DNA of 64,000 nucleotides from Arthrobacter sp. CDRTa11 (lineage in GTDB: Bacteria; Actinomycetota; Actinomycetes; Actinomycetales; Micrococcaceae). Below the pieces are notes generated by a model. That model ran no database searches, was not told the origin of the DNA, and saw only the letters and a program-made list of their open reading frames with translations. Shown here one piece after another: positions 16,386 through 23,710 of the stretch. Position numbers and translations under genes: made by a program. Where the stretch lies: the NCBI RefSeq assembly GCF_026427775.1, contig NZ_CP044532.1, forward strand, positions 2,294,001 to 2,358,000. Reading direction: 5' to 3'. Numbering within the stretch: the first letter of the stretch is position 1; the number at the start of each line of letters is the position of its first letter.

Positions 16386-16750
16386 AACTACCAACAACCA
16401 GGTCAAGGTTTCGGGCTACCGCACTTCGTGTGCTTCTGCAGGGCTTCGTCCAATCGCGAACCCTTGATCACTGTGTGCTGTTATCGGACCCTCGCATGCG
16501 GGTAGGGGCAAACTTCACGGGCAGTCACCAGGAAGCCCGTATCCCACGACTGTTGAATCTTGAGCGTGAGTCCCTCAGGTAATCTCGGCTGAGCGTTTCG
16601 TTCTCCGGCGCCTGCCCCGCCATTTCGCAACGCCGATAATGGACGTTCCGTCACAGGGGAAGGTCCTTTGATGTCCGCTTCGATGAAACAGATCTGGATG
16701 TCATGCAGCTATTGCGCCAAGCGCATCGTTCGTTGGTACTGGTTTGGTAC

Positions 16751-16756
16751 CATACT
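16751..16756 (+). promoter_or_regulatory. -10-like CATACT abutting antitoxin start (leaderless candidate)
   Basis: CATACT ends three bases before the antitoxin ATG at 16760, and no ribosome-binding site is present, as expected for a leaderless transcript starting at or near the ATG. The region also holds two TTGGTAC copies (16733-16739 and 16744-16750) spaced 11 bases apart, a possible operator for the RHH antitoxin. Confidence 0.4.
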
Positions 16757-16759
16757 CCT

Positions 16760-16966
16760 ATGGCTATGAATCTGCGTGTACCCGAAGATCTGGACCGGCG
16801 GCTGGATCAGCTCGCGGCGGAGGAACACACATCGAAGTCTGCGTTGCTGCTCCAGGGTGCCGAGCTTGTGCTCCAGCGTCACCGGCGCCGACGTGACATT
16901 GGCGAGGGCCTGGATTTCGTGATGAGCCATGACGCTGAGCTTTTGACGCGCCTTGAGGATGCGTGA
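16760..16966 (+). CDS. Ribbon-helix-helix antitoxin of a Fic/Doc pair
   Basis: A 68-residue protein. The N-terminal MNLRVPEDLDRRLDQLAAEEHTS is a classical RHH strand-helix-helix DNA-binding fold (Met-Asn-Leu-Arg strand, then Pro-Glu-Asp-Leu). The acidic C-terminal tail SHDAELLTRLEDA is where such antitoxins usually contact the toxin. Start at 16760 follows a -10-like element with no Shine-Dalgarno; an in-frame ATG further upstream (16703) gives a 19-residue extension unlike any RHH protein. The stop overlaps the toxin GTG, so the pair is co-translated. Expected role: represses its own promoter and neutralises the toxin. It sits immediately left of direct repeat copy A. Confidence 0.82.
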   Translation: MAMNLRVPEDLDRRLDQLAAEEHTSKSALLLQGAELVLQRHRRRRDIGEGLDFVMSHDAELLTRLEDA

Positions 16967-17331
16967 CGGAGTATCTCGAGGTCGAGGACGCGTTGCAGGT
17001 TGTTGACCGGTACGGTTTTCATATCCGGGACGTAGGGCTCCTGGCTTCGGCACTGGCGCGGCCTGCCGCAACGGTTATGGGTGTGGAAGCCTATCCGGGC
17101 TTAGCGATGAAGGCAGCGGCGCTCATGGAGTCGGTGGCGCGGTTCCATCCGCTGGTCGACGGCAACAAGCGTACGGCTTGGACGCTGATGGTTCTGATGC
17201 TCTGGATCAACGACTACCGTCATGACTTCAGCACTGACGAGGCATTCAATCTCGTCGTTGGCGTGGCAGCCGCCGACGTCTCACTGGAGGAGAGCGCGGG
17301 GATGATTGCGACCCACCTCGTCAAACGTTAG
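16963..17331 (+). CDS. Fic/Doc-type toxin
   Basis: A 122-residue Doc-like protein with the Fic core HPLVDGNKRTAW (consensus HxFx(D/A)GNKR; here Leu replaces Phe). The catalytic His and Asn-Lys-Arg are present. Doc proteins phosphorylate EF-Tu and other Fic proteins AMPylate targets; the short, all-helical form and the RHH partner favour the Doc branch. Start is GTG at 16963, overlapping the antitoxin stop by four bases. The N-terminal EYLEVEDALQVVDRYG is usual for Doc. The pair stands alone, 48 bases before repeat copy A. No inactivating change is visible. Confidence 0.85.
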   Translation: MTEYLEVEDALQVVDRYGFHIRDVGLLASALARPAATVMGVEAYPGLAMKAAALMESVARFHPLVDGNKRTAWTLMVLMLWINDYRHDFSTDEAFNLVVGVAAADVSLEESAGMIATHLVKR

Positions 17332-17489
17332 GCATGCGTTTGACTGCAGTTCGGAGGTGCTTCGAGGTGGAAAAAGAGAGTGTGGACAATCTCCACAAAT
17401 TTGGCTTCGGATCGGGTCGTATATCGATCGGATTGGCTCGGATTCGGTATGTTTTCTGGAGTCCCCAGTGTTTGCAAGGGCTGGAATGC

Positions 17490-17512
17490 GGTTCGAGTCC
17501 CACCTCGGGCAC
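17490..17512 (+). tRNA. 3' fragment of a tRNA (T-loop and acceptor), copy A
   Basis: GGTTCGAGTCC T-loop followed by CACCTCGGGCAC: the 3' quarter of a tRNA whose 5' acceptor strand would be GCCCGAG, a pattern that fits a tRNA-Leu. No matching 5' half, D-arm or anticodon arm is found upstream, so this is a fragment. Tyrosine recombinases commonly use tRNA 3' ends as attachment sites. Confidence 0.6.
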
Positions 17513-17517
17513 AAGAG

Positions 17518-17541
17518 ATCCCCTCGTCAGAGGGGATTTTG
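17518..17541 (+). terminator. Rho-independent terminator behind the tRNA fragment, copy A
   Basis: ATCCCCTC-GTCA-GAGGGGAT with 8-bp perfect arms followed by TTTTGCTTT. The same structure is at 48313-48336 in copy B. It presumably belonged to the original tRNA gene. Confidence 0.85.
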
Positions 17542-18432
17542 CTTTAACGTGTGTACAAAGCTTGTGGTGGCGTCCCTCTGACGCTAAGTTCGCGGGCTGT
17601 GGCCTGGCCGCCGCTTGGCCTATTCAGGTGTGTGGGTGGCGGGTTCAGGGTCCTGGCTAGTGGGCCCTCCGCCTGCTGTGGGCTGGGTTACGTGCTTCCT
17701 CGTTCCGGTTCTGTCAGGTTGGTCGGGGGTGACCAACACCTGTTCATGGTCATGGGCTGCGGGCACAACATGACGTCGCCGACGTTGGGCGAAATTCTTC
17801 TAGTAGGACGTCTCTTAGACGTGGCGGGAGCCGGCTGCGCTCGATTTGTCCAGCCAAAGGGGATGTGGAACACTGTCCACACTTAAGTCTGATTTTTGGG
17901 AATCTGCCTTGTGACGTTTGAGTGCTGATGGGAATCTCAGATATGACCGGCATGTAGCGCCCTGACGGCGCAGGAAACGGCCCAGCAGTTACGGACGCCA
18001 GAAAGACAAACAGCGAAGCTGGGTTCTGACAATTAAGGGCGTGGGGAGCGGGGCGCCATTACTGATAGGAGCCCGCCCTCTGACACACCTCAGTTAATGA
18101 ACAGGCGCCAGATATCGGGTCCGGCCGCCCGAAATACTTCATCGTTGCGCTGAGTCGGAAGTGGCAGGTTTTGATCTGAGGGGCCTCCCCAAGCCAATGT
18201 CAGAAAAGAAGAATGGAACCTCATTCTGACAACGCCTCAGTAACAGCCCGACGTCAGGTTGGGCTGTACAACGAGCGGACATATAAGCTCATGGAGGAGC
18301 CAATGTATTTCTAAGCCGACGAATCCGGCTTCCGGCTTTGCCTCGTGCTTGGCGCCCTTGGAGGGCGAATGTGACGGGGAGCACCTCTATCCAGGTGACG
18401 GCGCGATTGGAGGCGGCGCCCTTCGTATGAGC

Positions 18433-19740
18433 TTATGCCCGCAGCTCCCGATCAATCCGTTCCATTCGAGCACGCACCAACTGGAAACGCGCGTCCCCAG
18501 GACCAGTTAAGTTTGTCAACGCGGCAGCGGCTGCGATATCGCCCGAGCCCATGTCGCTCGCGCACCAGCGTGAGATCACATCGGCGTCTCCGCTGGAACG
18601 GACCGAGGCCGCAACAGCCTCATTCAATTCGTCACGCATGAGCTCCACGGTCAGATTTGTTGAGCGGTTGAGTAAGCGGGCAGGGTACGCCGCCAACGCT
18701 TCTCCCACGCGGCCGGCCCGCAAATGCCCGGCCACTGCGTCTGCGTCGGACACCACGCGCACGCCGGCGGCAAAACGGTATGGATTGGGCTCCACGACCG
18801 CACCCAGCACCGAGCGGATCCGGTGCATTTCCGTTCGGATTGTCGCGGCCGCTCCGTCCTCGCCGTGCAGTTGGTAGGCCAGCTCTTCTGCGCTCCAGCC
18901 TTGCGTTCGGGATGCCAGCAAAGCCAGTATTTCGGCTCGGCGCAGCGTGATTGGAATGCTACGGCCGCCGTCGAGCTCCGCTGTCGGCTTGTCGCCGAGC
19001 AGCCGCAGAAACAGTGTGGAGGCGGTGCTGGGACCGGAAAGCCTGACGGCGGCAGGTGGACTCGCTTCCGCCGTCGGGCCTGCCGACCTTAGCAATTCCT
19101 CCGCTAACCGGACACCGCAACGCACCATCCGCAGGCTGTCCGGCGTTACGGTATCGATCGGCCCGGAAACATCCAGCACGCCGACGATTTCCCCGCTGAA
19201 AGGGTCACGGATCGGGGCGGCAGTGCATGCCCAGTCGTGGTGTGTCCGGACCAGGTGCTCGGCCGAAAACAACTGGGCCGGGCCGCCTGTAATAAGCGCT
19301 TCGCTGATGGCGTTGGTGCCGATACCTGCCTCGGACCAGTCTGCACCTTCAACGAACTCCAGCGAGTCCGCCAGCCGCAACGCTGACCCGCTGCCTACCC
19401 GCCACAGCACCTCACCCTGATGGTCAGTCACGATCAGCAGGTGACGGCCGGCGGCGGACTCATCGGCCAGCATCTGTGACAAAGGCGGAACCACCGACGC
19501 CAGACGGTGTGCGGCGCCCAGCGAACGGGCTTCAGATATGTCATGCAGATGCACGGGGCTGTGCTGCTCGGGATTGATTCCCAGAGCTAGGGAGCGGCGC
19601 CACGACTCAAGCAACGACGCCGAGAACGCAGGATCCGGCGAGCCGGACAGGGTAGCCTCCTGCGCGCTGCGGAGTCGCATGGCGTACTCCCGAGGGGAGG
19701 AGAAACGTAGCCCAGGATCGGGCGCCAACGCGTGCCGCAT
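18433..19740 (-). CDS. GAF-domain transcriptional regulator (AcoR-like sensor, no AAA+ domain)
   Basis: A 435-residue protein. The first ~270 residues resemble the N-terminal sensor of AcoR-type activators: LLESWRRSLALGINPEQ, a GAF domain with LLIVTDHQGEVLWRVGSG, GTNAISEAL and a DWACTAAPIRDPFSGEIVGVLDVSG region. The sigma-54 AAA+ domain that normally follows is absent. Instead there is a winged-helix-like C-terminal part (LRRAEILALLASRTQGWSAEEL, then IRTEMHRIRSVLG), as in actinobacterial relatives that lack sigma-54. Start at 19740 has GGGAG upstream; longer in-frame starts lack one. It is divergent from the monooxygenase/butanediol dehydrogenase genes, so it probably controls them in response to acetoin or a related small carbonyl. 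Confidence 0.85.
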   Translation of the reverse strand: MRHALAPDPGLRFSSPREYAMRLRSAQEATLSGSPDPAFSASLLESWRRSLALGINPEQHSPVHLHDISEARSLGAAHRLASVVPPLSQMLADESAAGRHLLIVTDHQGEVLWRVGSGSALRLADSLEFVEGADWSEAGIGTNAISEALITGGPAQLFSAEHLVRTHHDWACTAAPIRDPFSGEIVGVLDVSGPIDTVTPDSLRMVRCGVRLAEELLRSAGPTAEASPPAAVRLSGPSTASTLFLRLLGDKPTAELDGGRSIPITLRRAEILALLASRTQGWSAEELAYQLHGEDGAAATIRTEMHRIRSVLGAVVEPNPYRFAAGVRVVSDADAVAGHLRAGRVGEALAAYPARLLNRSTNLTVELMRDELNEAVAASVRSSGDADVISRWCASDMGSGDIAAAAALTNLTGPGDARFQLVRARMERIDRELRA

Positions 19741-19810
19741 GTGTCTACTCCCAATTCGCCGTTGAATCCGTCCACTCGAAAACCCCAGAGCAAAAGGGAG
19801 TGTGGGCCGG

Positions 19811-19877
19811 TGTAACCCGATTGTAACCCCCTGTGGCATGTACTTGTGATACGAGTCACCATCCGGGCGGGTGTAAC
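19811..19877. promoter_or_regulatory. Three TGTAAC repeats in the divergent control region
   Basis: TGTAAC occurs at 19811-19816, 19822-19827 and 19872-19877, all in the same direction. The first two are 11 bases apart (one helical turn) within TGTAACCCGAT-TGTAACCCC. Likely binding sites for the adjacent GAF regulator; inference from position and spacing. Confidence 0.4.
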
Positions 19878-19919
19878 GGATGCGGGAATGACTCATCGCT
19901 AGCAATGGAAAGAGGAGAC

Positions 19920-21710
19920 ATGCCTGAGACCGCAAACGGCATAGCCGAGGGGTGGCTGGCGCAGTTCGACGAGGCGCTGCGCAGCCGCAACACCGAGGCA
20001 GCATTGGAATTGTTCGAGGACGAGTCGTATTGGCGCGACTTTGTATCCTTCACCTGGAATCTCAAGACGCTCGAGGGCAAGAACCAGATCAGGAACATGC
20101 TGGAGGCCACTCTCGAGGATATCCAGCCAAACAACTGGATTCTGGCCGAAGACGCCACCGGCGACGCCGCTAACAGCGAAGCATGGGTCAAATTCGAGAC
20201 CTCACAAGCCCGCGGATACGCACACTTGCGGCTACGCAACGGCAAATGCTGGACCCTGCTCACCACCATGCAGGAACTGAAGGGCTTCGAAGAGAAGAAG
20301 GGGCCTAACCGCGAAAAGGGCGTGGCCCACCACATCAGCAAGGGCCGCAAGTCGTGGCTGGAACTCAAGGAAGAACAAGAAGCCAGGCTCGGCTACGAGG
20401 ACCAGCCATATACGGTGATTATCGGCGGTGGGCAGGGTGGCATCGGCCTCGGCGCTAGGCTCCGCCGGCTCGGTGTGCCCACCATTATCATCGAGAAAAA
20501 CGAAAAGCCCGGCGACTCTTGGCGCAACCGGTACAAGTCCCTGCACCTGCACGACCCCGTCTGGTACGACCACCTGCCATACCTGAAATTCCCGGACGAC
20601 TGGCCCGTTTTCGCGGCCAAGGATAAGATCGGCGACTGGCTGGAGCACTACACCCGCATCATGGAGCTGAACTACTGGTCCAACACCGAATGCACCAACG
20701 TCCGCTACGACGAAGACGCCCAGGAATGGATCGTCCAAGTCATCCGCGACGGCAAACTGATCACGTTGCGTCCCAAACAGCTCGTCTTCGCCTTGGGCGT
20801 CTCCGGTTACCCCAACGTGCCAACGTTCGACGGTGCCGAGAGCTTCCTCGGGGAGCAGTACCACTCCTCCAAGCACCCGGGCGGCGGCGACTGGACAGGC
20901 AAGAAGGCCGTGGTGATCGGGTCCAACAACTCGGCCCACGACATCTGCGCCGACCTCTGGGAGCACGGCGCCGACGTCACCATGATCCAGCGCTCGTCCA
21001 CCCACATCGCCCGCAGTGAGTCCCTCATGGATCTGGCCCTTGGAGACCTTTACTCGGAGAAGGCGCTGGCCAACGGTGTCACCACGGAGAAGGCCGACCT
21101 CCTGTTCGCCTCGCTGCCGTACCGGATCCTCCCGGAAGCCCAGATTCCGGTCTACCAGGAGATGGCAAAGCGGGACGCCGACTTCTACTCCCAGCTCGAA
21201 GCAGCGGGGTTCGAACTGGACTTCGGAGTGGATGGCTCGGGGCTGTTCCTTAAGTACCTGCGGCGCGGCTCCGGCTACTACATCGACGTTGGCGCCTCCC
21301 AACTGATCATCGACGGCCGCGTGAAACTCGCCAACGGTCAGGTCAGAAAGATCACTGGCAACGCTGTGGTGATGGACAACGGCACCGAGTTGGAAGCCGA
21401 TGTAATCATCTACGCCACCGGCTACGGCTCCATGAACGGCTGGCTCGCGGACCTCGTCTCACCCGAGGTGGCGGACAGGGTAGGCAAGTGCTGGGGCTAC
21501 GGTTCCGAAACCCCCAAGGACCCCGGGCCGTGGGAGGGAGAACTCCGCAACATGTGGAAGCCCACCAACGTGCCCAACCTCTGGATCCACGGCGGCAACC
21601 TGCACCAGAGCCGGCACTACTCCAACTACCTCGCCTTGCAGCTCAAGGCCCGGCTGGAGGGGCTGCCCACACCGGTGTTTGAGCTTCAGGCATCGCACCA
21701 CACCCGCTGA
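19920..21710 (+). CDS. FAD-dependent monooxygenase with N-terminal SnoaL-like domain
   Basis: A 596-residue class B-type flavin monooxygenase. Residues ~5-130 resemble a SnoaL/NTF2-like fold (WLAQFDEALRSRNTEAALELFEDESYWRD). FAD-binding GGGQGGIGLG lies near residue 170 and a second dinucleotide motif VIGSNNSAHD near 330; FLGEQYHSSKHPGG just before it matches the FMO/BVMO FxGxxxHxxx fingerprint. VVIYATGYGS near the end is the usual ATG motif. Start at 19920 has AGAGGAG upstream. It is followed by two C4 diol/acetoin-type dehydrogenases and divergent from a GAF regulator, so oxidation of a small ketone (Baeyer-Villiger) is plausible. The substrate is inferred. NADPH would be needed. Confidence 0.88.
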   Translation: MPETANGIAEGWLAQFDEALRSRNTEAALELFEDESYWRDFVSFTWNLKTLEGKNQIRNMLEATLEDIQPNNWILAEDATGDAANSEAWVKFETSQARGYAHLRLRNGKCWTLLTTMQELKGFEEKKGPNREKGVAHHISKGRKSWLELKEEQEARLGYEDQPYTVIIGGGQGGIGLGARLRRLGVPTIIIEKNEKPGDSWRNRYKSLHLHDPVWYDHLPYLKFPDDWPVFAAKDKIGDWLEHYTRIMELNYWSNTECTNVRYDEDAQEWIVQVIRDGKLITLRPKQLVFALGVSGYPNVPTFDGAESFLGEQYHSSKHPGGGDWTGKKAVVIGSNNSAHDICADLWEHGADVTMIQRSSTHIARSESLMDLALGDLYSEKALANGVTTEKADLLFASLPYRILPEAQIPVYQEMAKRDADFYSQLEAAGFELDFGVDGSGLFLKYLRRGSGYYIDVGASQLIIDGRVKLANGQVRKITGNAVVMDNGTELEADVIIYATGYGSMNGWLADLVSPEVADRVGKCWGYGSETPKDPGPWEGELRNMWKPTNVPNLWIHGGNLHQSRHYSNYLALQLKARLEGLPTPVFELQASHHTR

Positions 21711-21780
21711 TGACCACCCACCAGGCAACGGCTGCACCGACATGGCGCAGCCGTCGCCCTACCCAAAGGACGCCAACACT

Positions 21781-22566
21781 ATGACTGTTCAGAACAAAGT
21801 AGCCCTCGTCACAGGCGCCGGCCAAGGGATCGGCCGAGGTATAGCACTGAGACTGGCCCGGGACGGCTTCCACGTTGCCGTGGCGGATCTTGATTCCCAG
21901 GAGGAGAAGTGCGAGGCCGTCGTCGCCGAAATTAGAGCCATAGGGAGCAAGGCGGTCTTCATCGCCGCCGACGTCGGGCGGCGGGAAGATGTTGTGGGTG
22001 CAGTCGAGACAGCCGCCCAGCAGCTCGACGGCTTTGATGTCATCGTCAACAACGCGGGCATCGCCCAGATCCGGCCAGTAGTGGAGATCACCGAAGAGGA
22101 CCTGGAGCAGGTCTTCCGGATCAATCTGAACTCCGTGATCTGGGGCATTCAGGCGGCCACTGCAAAGTTCGATGAACTTCAACACGGCGGCAGGATCATC
22201 TCAGCCGCTTCGATTGCGGCAGTGAAGGGCTTTCCGATTCTCGGAGCGTACTCGGCATCCAAGTTCGCGGTGCGGGGTATCACCCAGGCCGCAGCGCAGG
22301 AGCTGGCGCCGAAGGGCATCACCGTAAATGCCTATGCGCCGGGCATTGTGGGCACGGGAATGTGGGAGCTGATCGACCGGGAACTGAGCAAGATCAACGG
22401 CAAGCCGTCCGGCCAGAACCTGAAGGAGAATGTCGAAGCCATCGCCCTGGGCCGGATCGAGACGCCCGAGGACGTAGCGAAGGTAGTCTCCTTCTTCGCC
22501 AGCCCAGACTCGGACTATGTCACCGGACAAACGCTGATCGTAGACGGCGGCATCCTGTACAGCTGA
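21781..22566 (+). CDS. SDR acetoin (diacetyl) reductase / 2,3-butanediol dehydrogenase type
   Basis: A 261-residue classical short-chain dehydrogenase. TGAGQGIGRG near residue 10, NNAG near 90, catalytic Ser in SAASIAAVKG and YSASK near 157 are all present. The segment YAPGIVGTGMWELIDRELSKINGKP (split across a typical acetoin reductase region, PGIV.T.MW..ID) and the conserved C-terminal GQTLIVDGG are characteristic of acetoin/diacetyl reductases (BudC/ButA). The ATG at 21781 has AAGGA upstream; an open extension to 21679 is not supported. It lies 70 bases after the monooxygenase and 40 bases before the zinc butanediol dehydrogenase, clearly one operon. Likely interconverts acetoin with 2,3-butanediol or oxidises a secondary alcohol, using NAD(H). 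Confidence 0.88.
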   Translation: MTVQNKVALVTGAGQGIGRGIALRLARDGFHVAVADLDSQEEKCEAVVAEIRAIGSKAVFIAADVGRREDVVGAVETAAQQLDGFDVIVNNAGIAQIRPVVEITEEDLEQVFRINLNSVIWGIQAATAKFDELQHGGRIISAASIAAVKGFPILGAYSASKFAVRGITQAAAQELAPKGITVNAYAPGIVGTGMWELIDRELSKINGKPSGQNLKENVEAIALGRIETPEDVAKVVSFFASPDSDYVTGQTLIVDGGILYS

Positions 22567-22606
22567 GCCCGATGAACCAGATATCAAGACAAAGGAAGAA
22601 TAGAGC

Positions 22607-23662
22607 ATGAAAGCAGCACGGTTTTACGCCCGCAATGACCTGCGGATCGACGATATTCCTGAGCCGGAGGTGCGGGCCCGGACAGTAAAAATCCAGGTTG
22701 CGTGGTGCGGCATCTGCGGAACCGACCTCCATGAGTTTCTGGAAGGCCCCATCTTTGTCCCATCACCCGGACACCCCCATCCCCTCTCCGGAGAAGAATC
22801 CCCGGTCACCATGGGCCATGAATTTTCAGGGACGATTGTTGAGGTCGGGGGAGGTGTTGACGAACTTGCGGTCGGCGACAATGTCGTCGTCGAGCCCTAT
22901 TTCGTATGCGACGAGTGTGCACCCTGTAAGGCAGGCAACTATCACCTGTGCACAAAGATGGGCTTCATCGGCTTGTCCGGCGGGGGCGGCGGTCTCAGCG
23001 AGAAAATTGTTGTGGATACCAGGTGGGTCCATAAAATCGGTGACATTCCGCTGGATGAGGCCGCACTGATCGAGCCGCTGTCGGTTGCCCATCACGCGGT
23101 GATCCGCAGCGGCACCAAGCCAGGCGACGTCGCGCTGATCGGCGGTTCCGGACCCATCGGGCTGCTGACCGCTGCTGTTTTGAAAAGTATGGGTGTCACC
23201 ACCATCATCAGCGAGCTCAGCGCGGCCCGCAAGGAAAAGGCGCGCTCCAGCGGGGTCGCGGATTACGTGATCGATCCGAGTCAGGAAGACGTCCAGACAC
23301 GGGTACAGGAAATCACGAATAGTGTCGGCGCAGATGTGGCCTTCGAATGTGCGGGCGTCAATGCAGTGTTGGATACCTTACTTAATGCTCTAAAGCCTGC
23401 CGGCGTGGTGGTGAATGTGTCCATCTGGGGCCGTCCGGCGACGGTTGATATGCAGAAAATCGTGCTGAAGGAGATCGATCTGCGGGGCACAATCGCCTAC
23501 GTGCGCGACCACGCGGAGGCGATCAGGCTGGTCCAAGACGGCAAAGTGGACCTGAAGCCATTCATCACCGACAGGATCGCGCTGGAAGACCTTGTGGACA
23601 AGGGGTTCGATACCTTGATCCACCACAATGACACCGCGGTGAAAATTCTGGTCCACCCGTAG
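22607..23662 (+). CDS. bdhA: (R,R)-butanediol dehydrogenase type zinc alcohol dehydrogenase
   Basis: A 351-residue medium-chain dehydrogenase aligning closely with BdhA over the N-terminal half: MKAARFYARNDLRIDDI, WCGICGTDLHEFLEGPIF, PHPL, VTMGHEFSG and GFIGLSGGGGGLSE. The catalytic zinc ligands (Cys of CGICG, His-Glu of GHE) are visible. The structural zinc cluster is present in the form CDECAPCKAGNYHLC. The NAD fold is GGSGPIG. It oxidises 2,3-butanediol to acetoin, or reverses this. An AAGGAAG site precedes the ATG. It is third in the operon behind the monooxygenase and SDR; with two stereochemically different butanediol-type enzymes side by side, the pathway could handle several diol isomers. 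Confidence 0.88.
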   Translation: MKAARFYARNDLRIDDIPEPEVRARTVKIQVAWCGICGTDLHEFLEGPIFVPSPGHPHPLSGEESPVTMGHEFSGTIVEVGGGVDELAVGDNVVVEPYFVCDECAPCKAGNYHLCTKMGFIGLSGGGGGLSEKIVVDTRWVHKIGDIPLDEAALIEPLSVAHHAVIRSGTKPGDVALIGGSGPIGLLTAAVLKSMGVTTIISELSAARKEKARSSGVADYVIDPSQEDVQTRVQEITNSVGADVAFECAGVNAVLDTLLNALKPAGVVVNVSIWGRPATVDMQKIVLKEIDLRGTIAYVRDHAEAIRLVQDGKVDLKPFITDRIALEDLVDKGFDTLIHHNDTAVKILVHP

Positions 23663-23710
23663 CCGACGGCTGCATTCAAAGGCGAAAGCAACGTGAGATG
23701 AGGCGTAAAG

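Larger units (their letters stand above)
17380..18266 (+). repeat. Long direct repeat, copy A (~887 bp)
   Basis: Non-coding segment matched by copy B at 48175-49066 in the same orientation. Similarity is patchy, roughly 80-90% by eye, except a 133-base block (17482-17614) that differs at only one base from 48277-48409. It contains, in order, a degenerate palindrome (from 17380), the 3' end of a tRNA with a terminator, a structured GC-rich stretch, a second degenerate palindrome (about 17863-17882), a further ~380 bases of conserved sequence, and a CAGCCC/GGGCTG hairpin at 18244-18266. No convincing gene is seen inside. It lies directly after the Fic/Doc pair. Confidence 0.85.

Noticed and set aside
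17490..17512. A complete tRNA gene at the repeat
   Set aside because: Only the T-arm and 3' acceptor match; the T-stem 5' strand does not pair and no anticodon or D-arm precedes it, in either copy.
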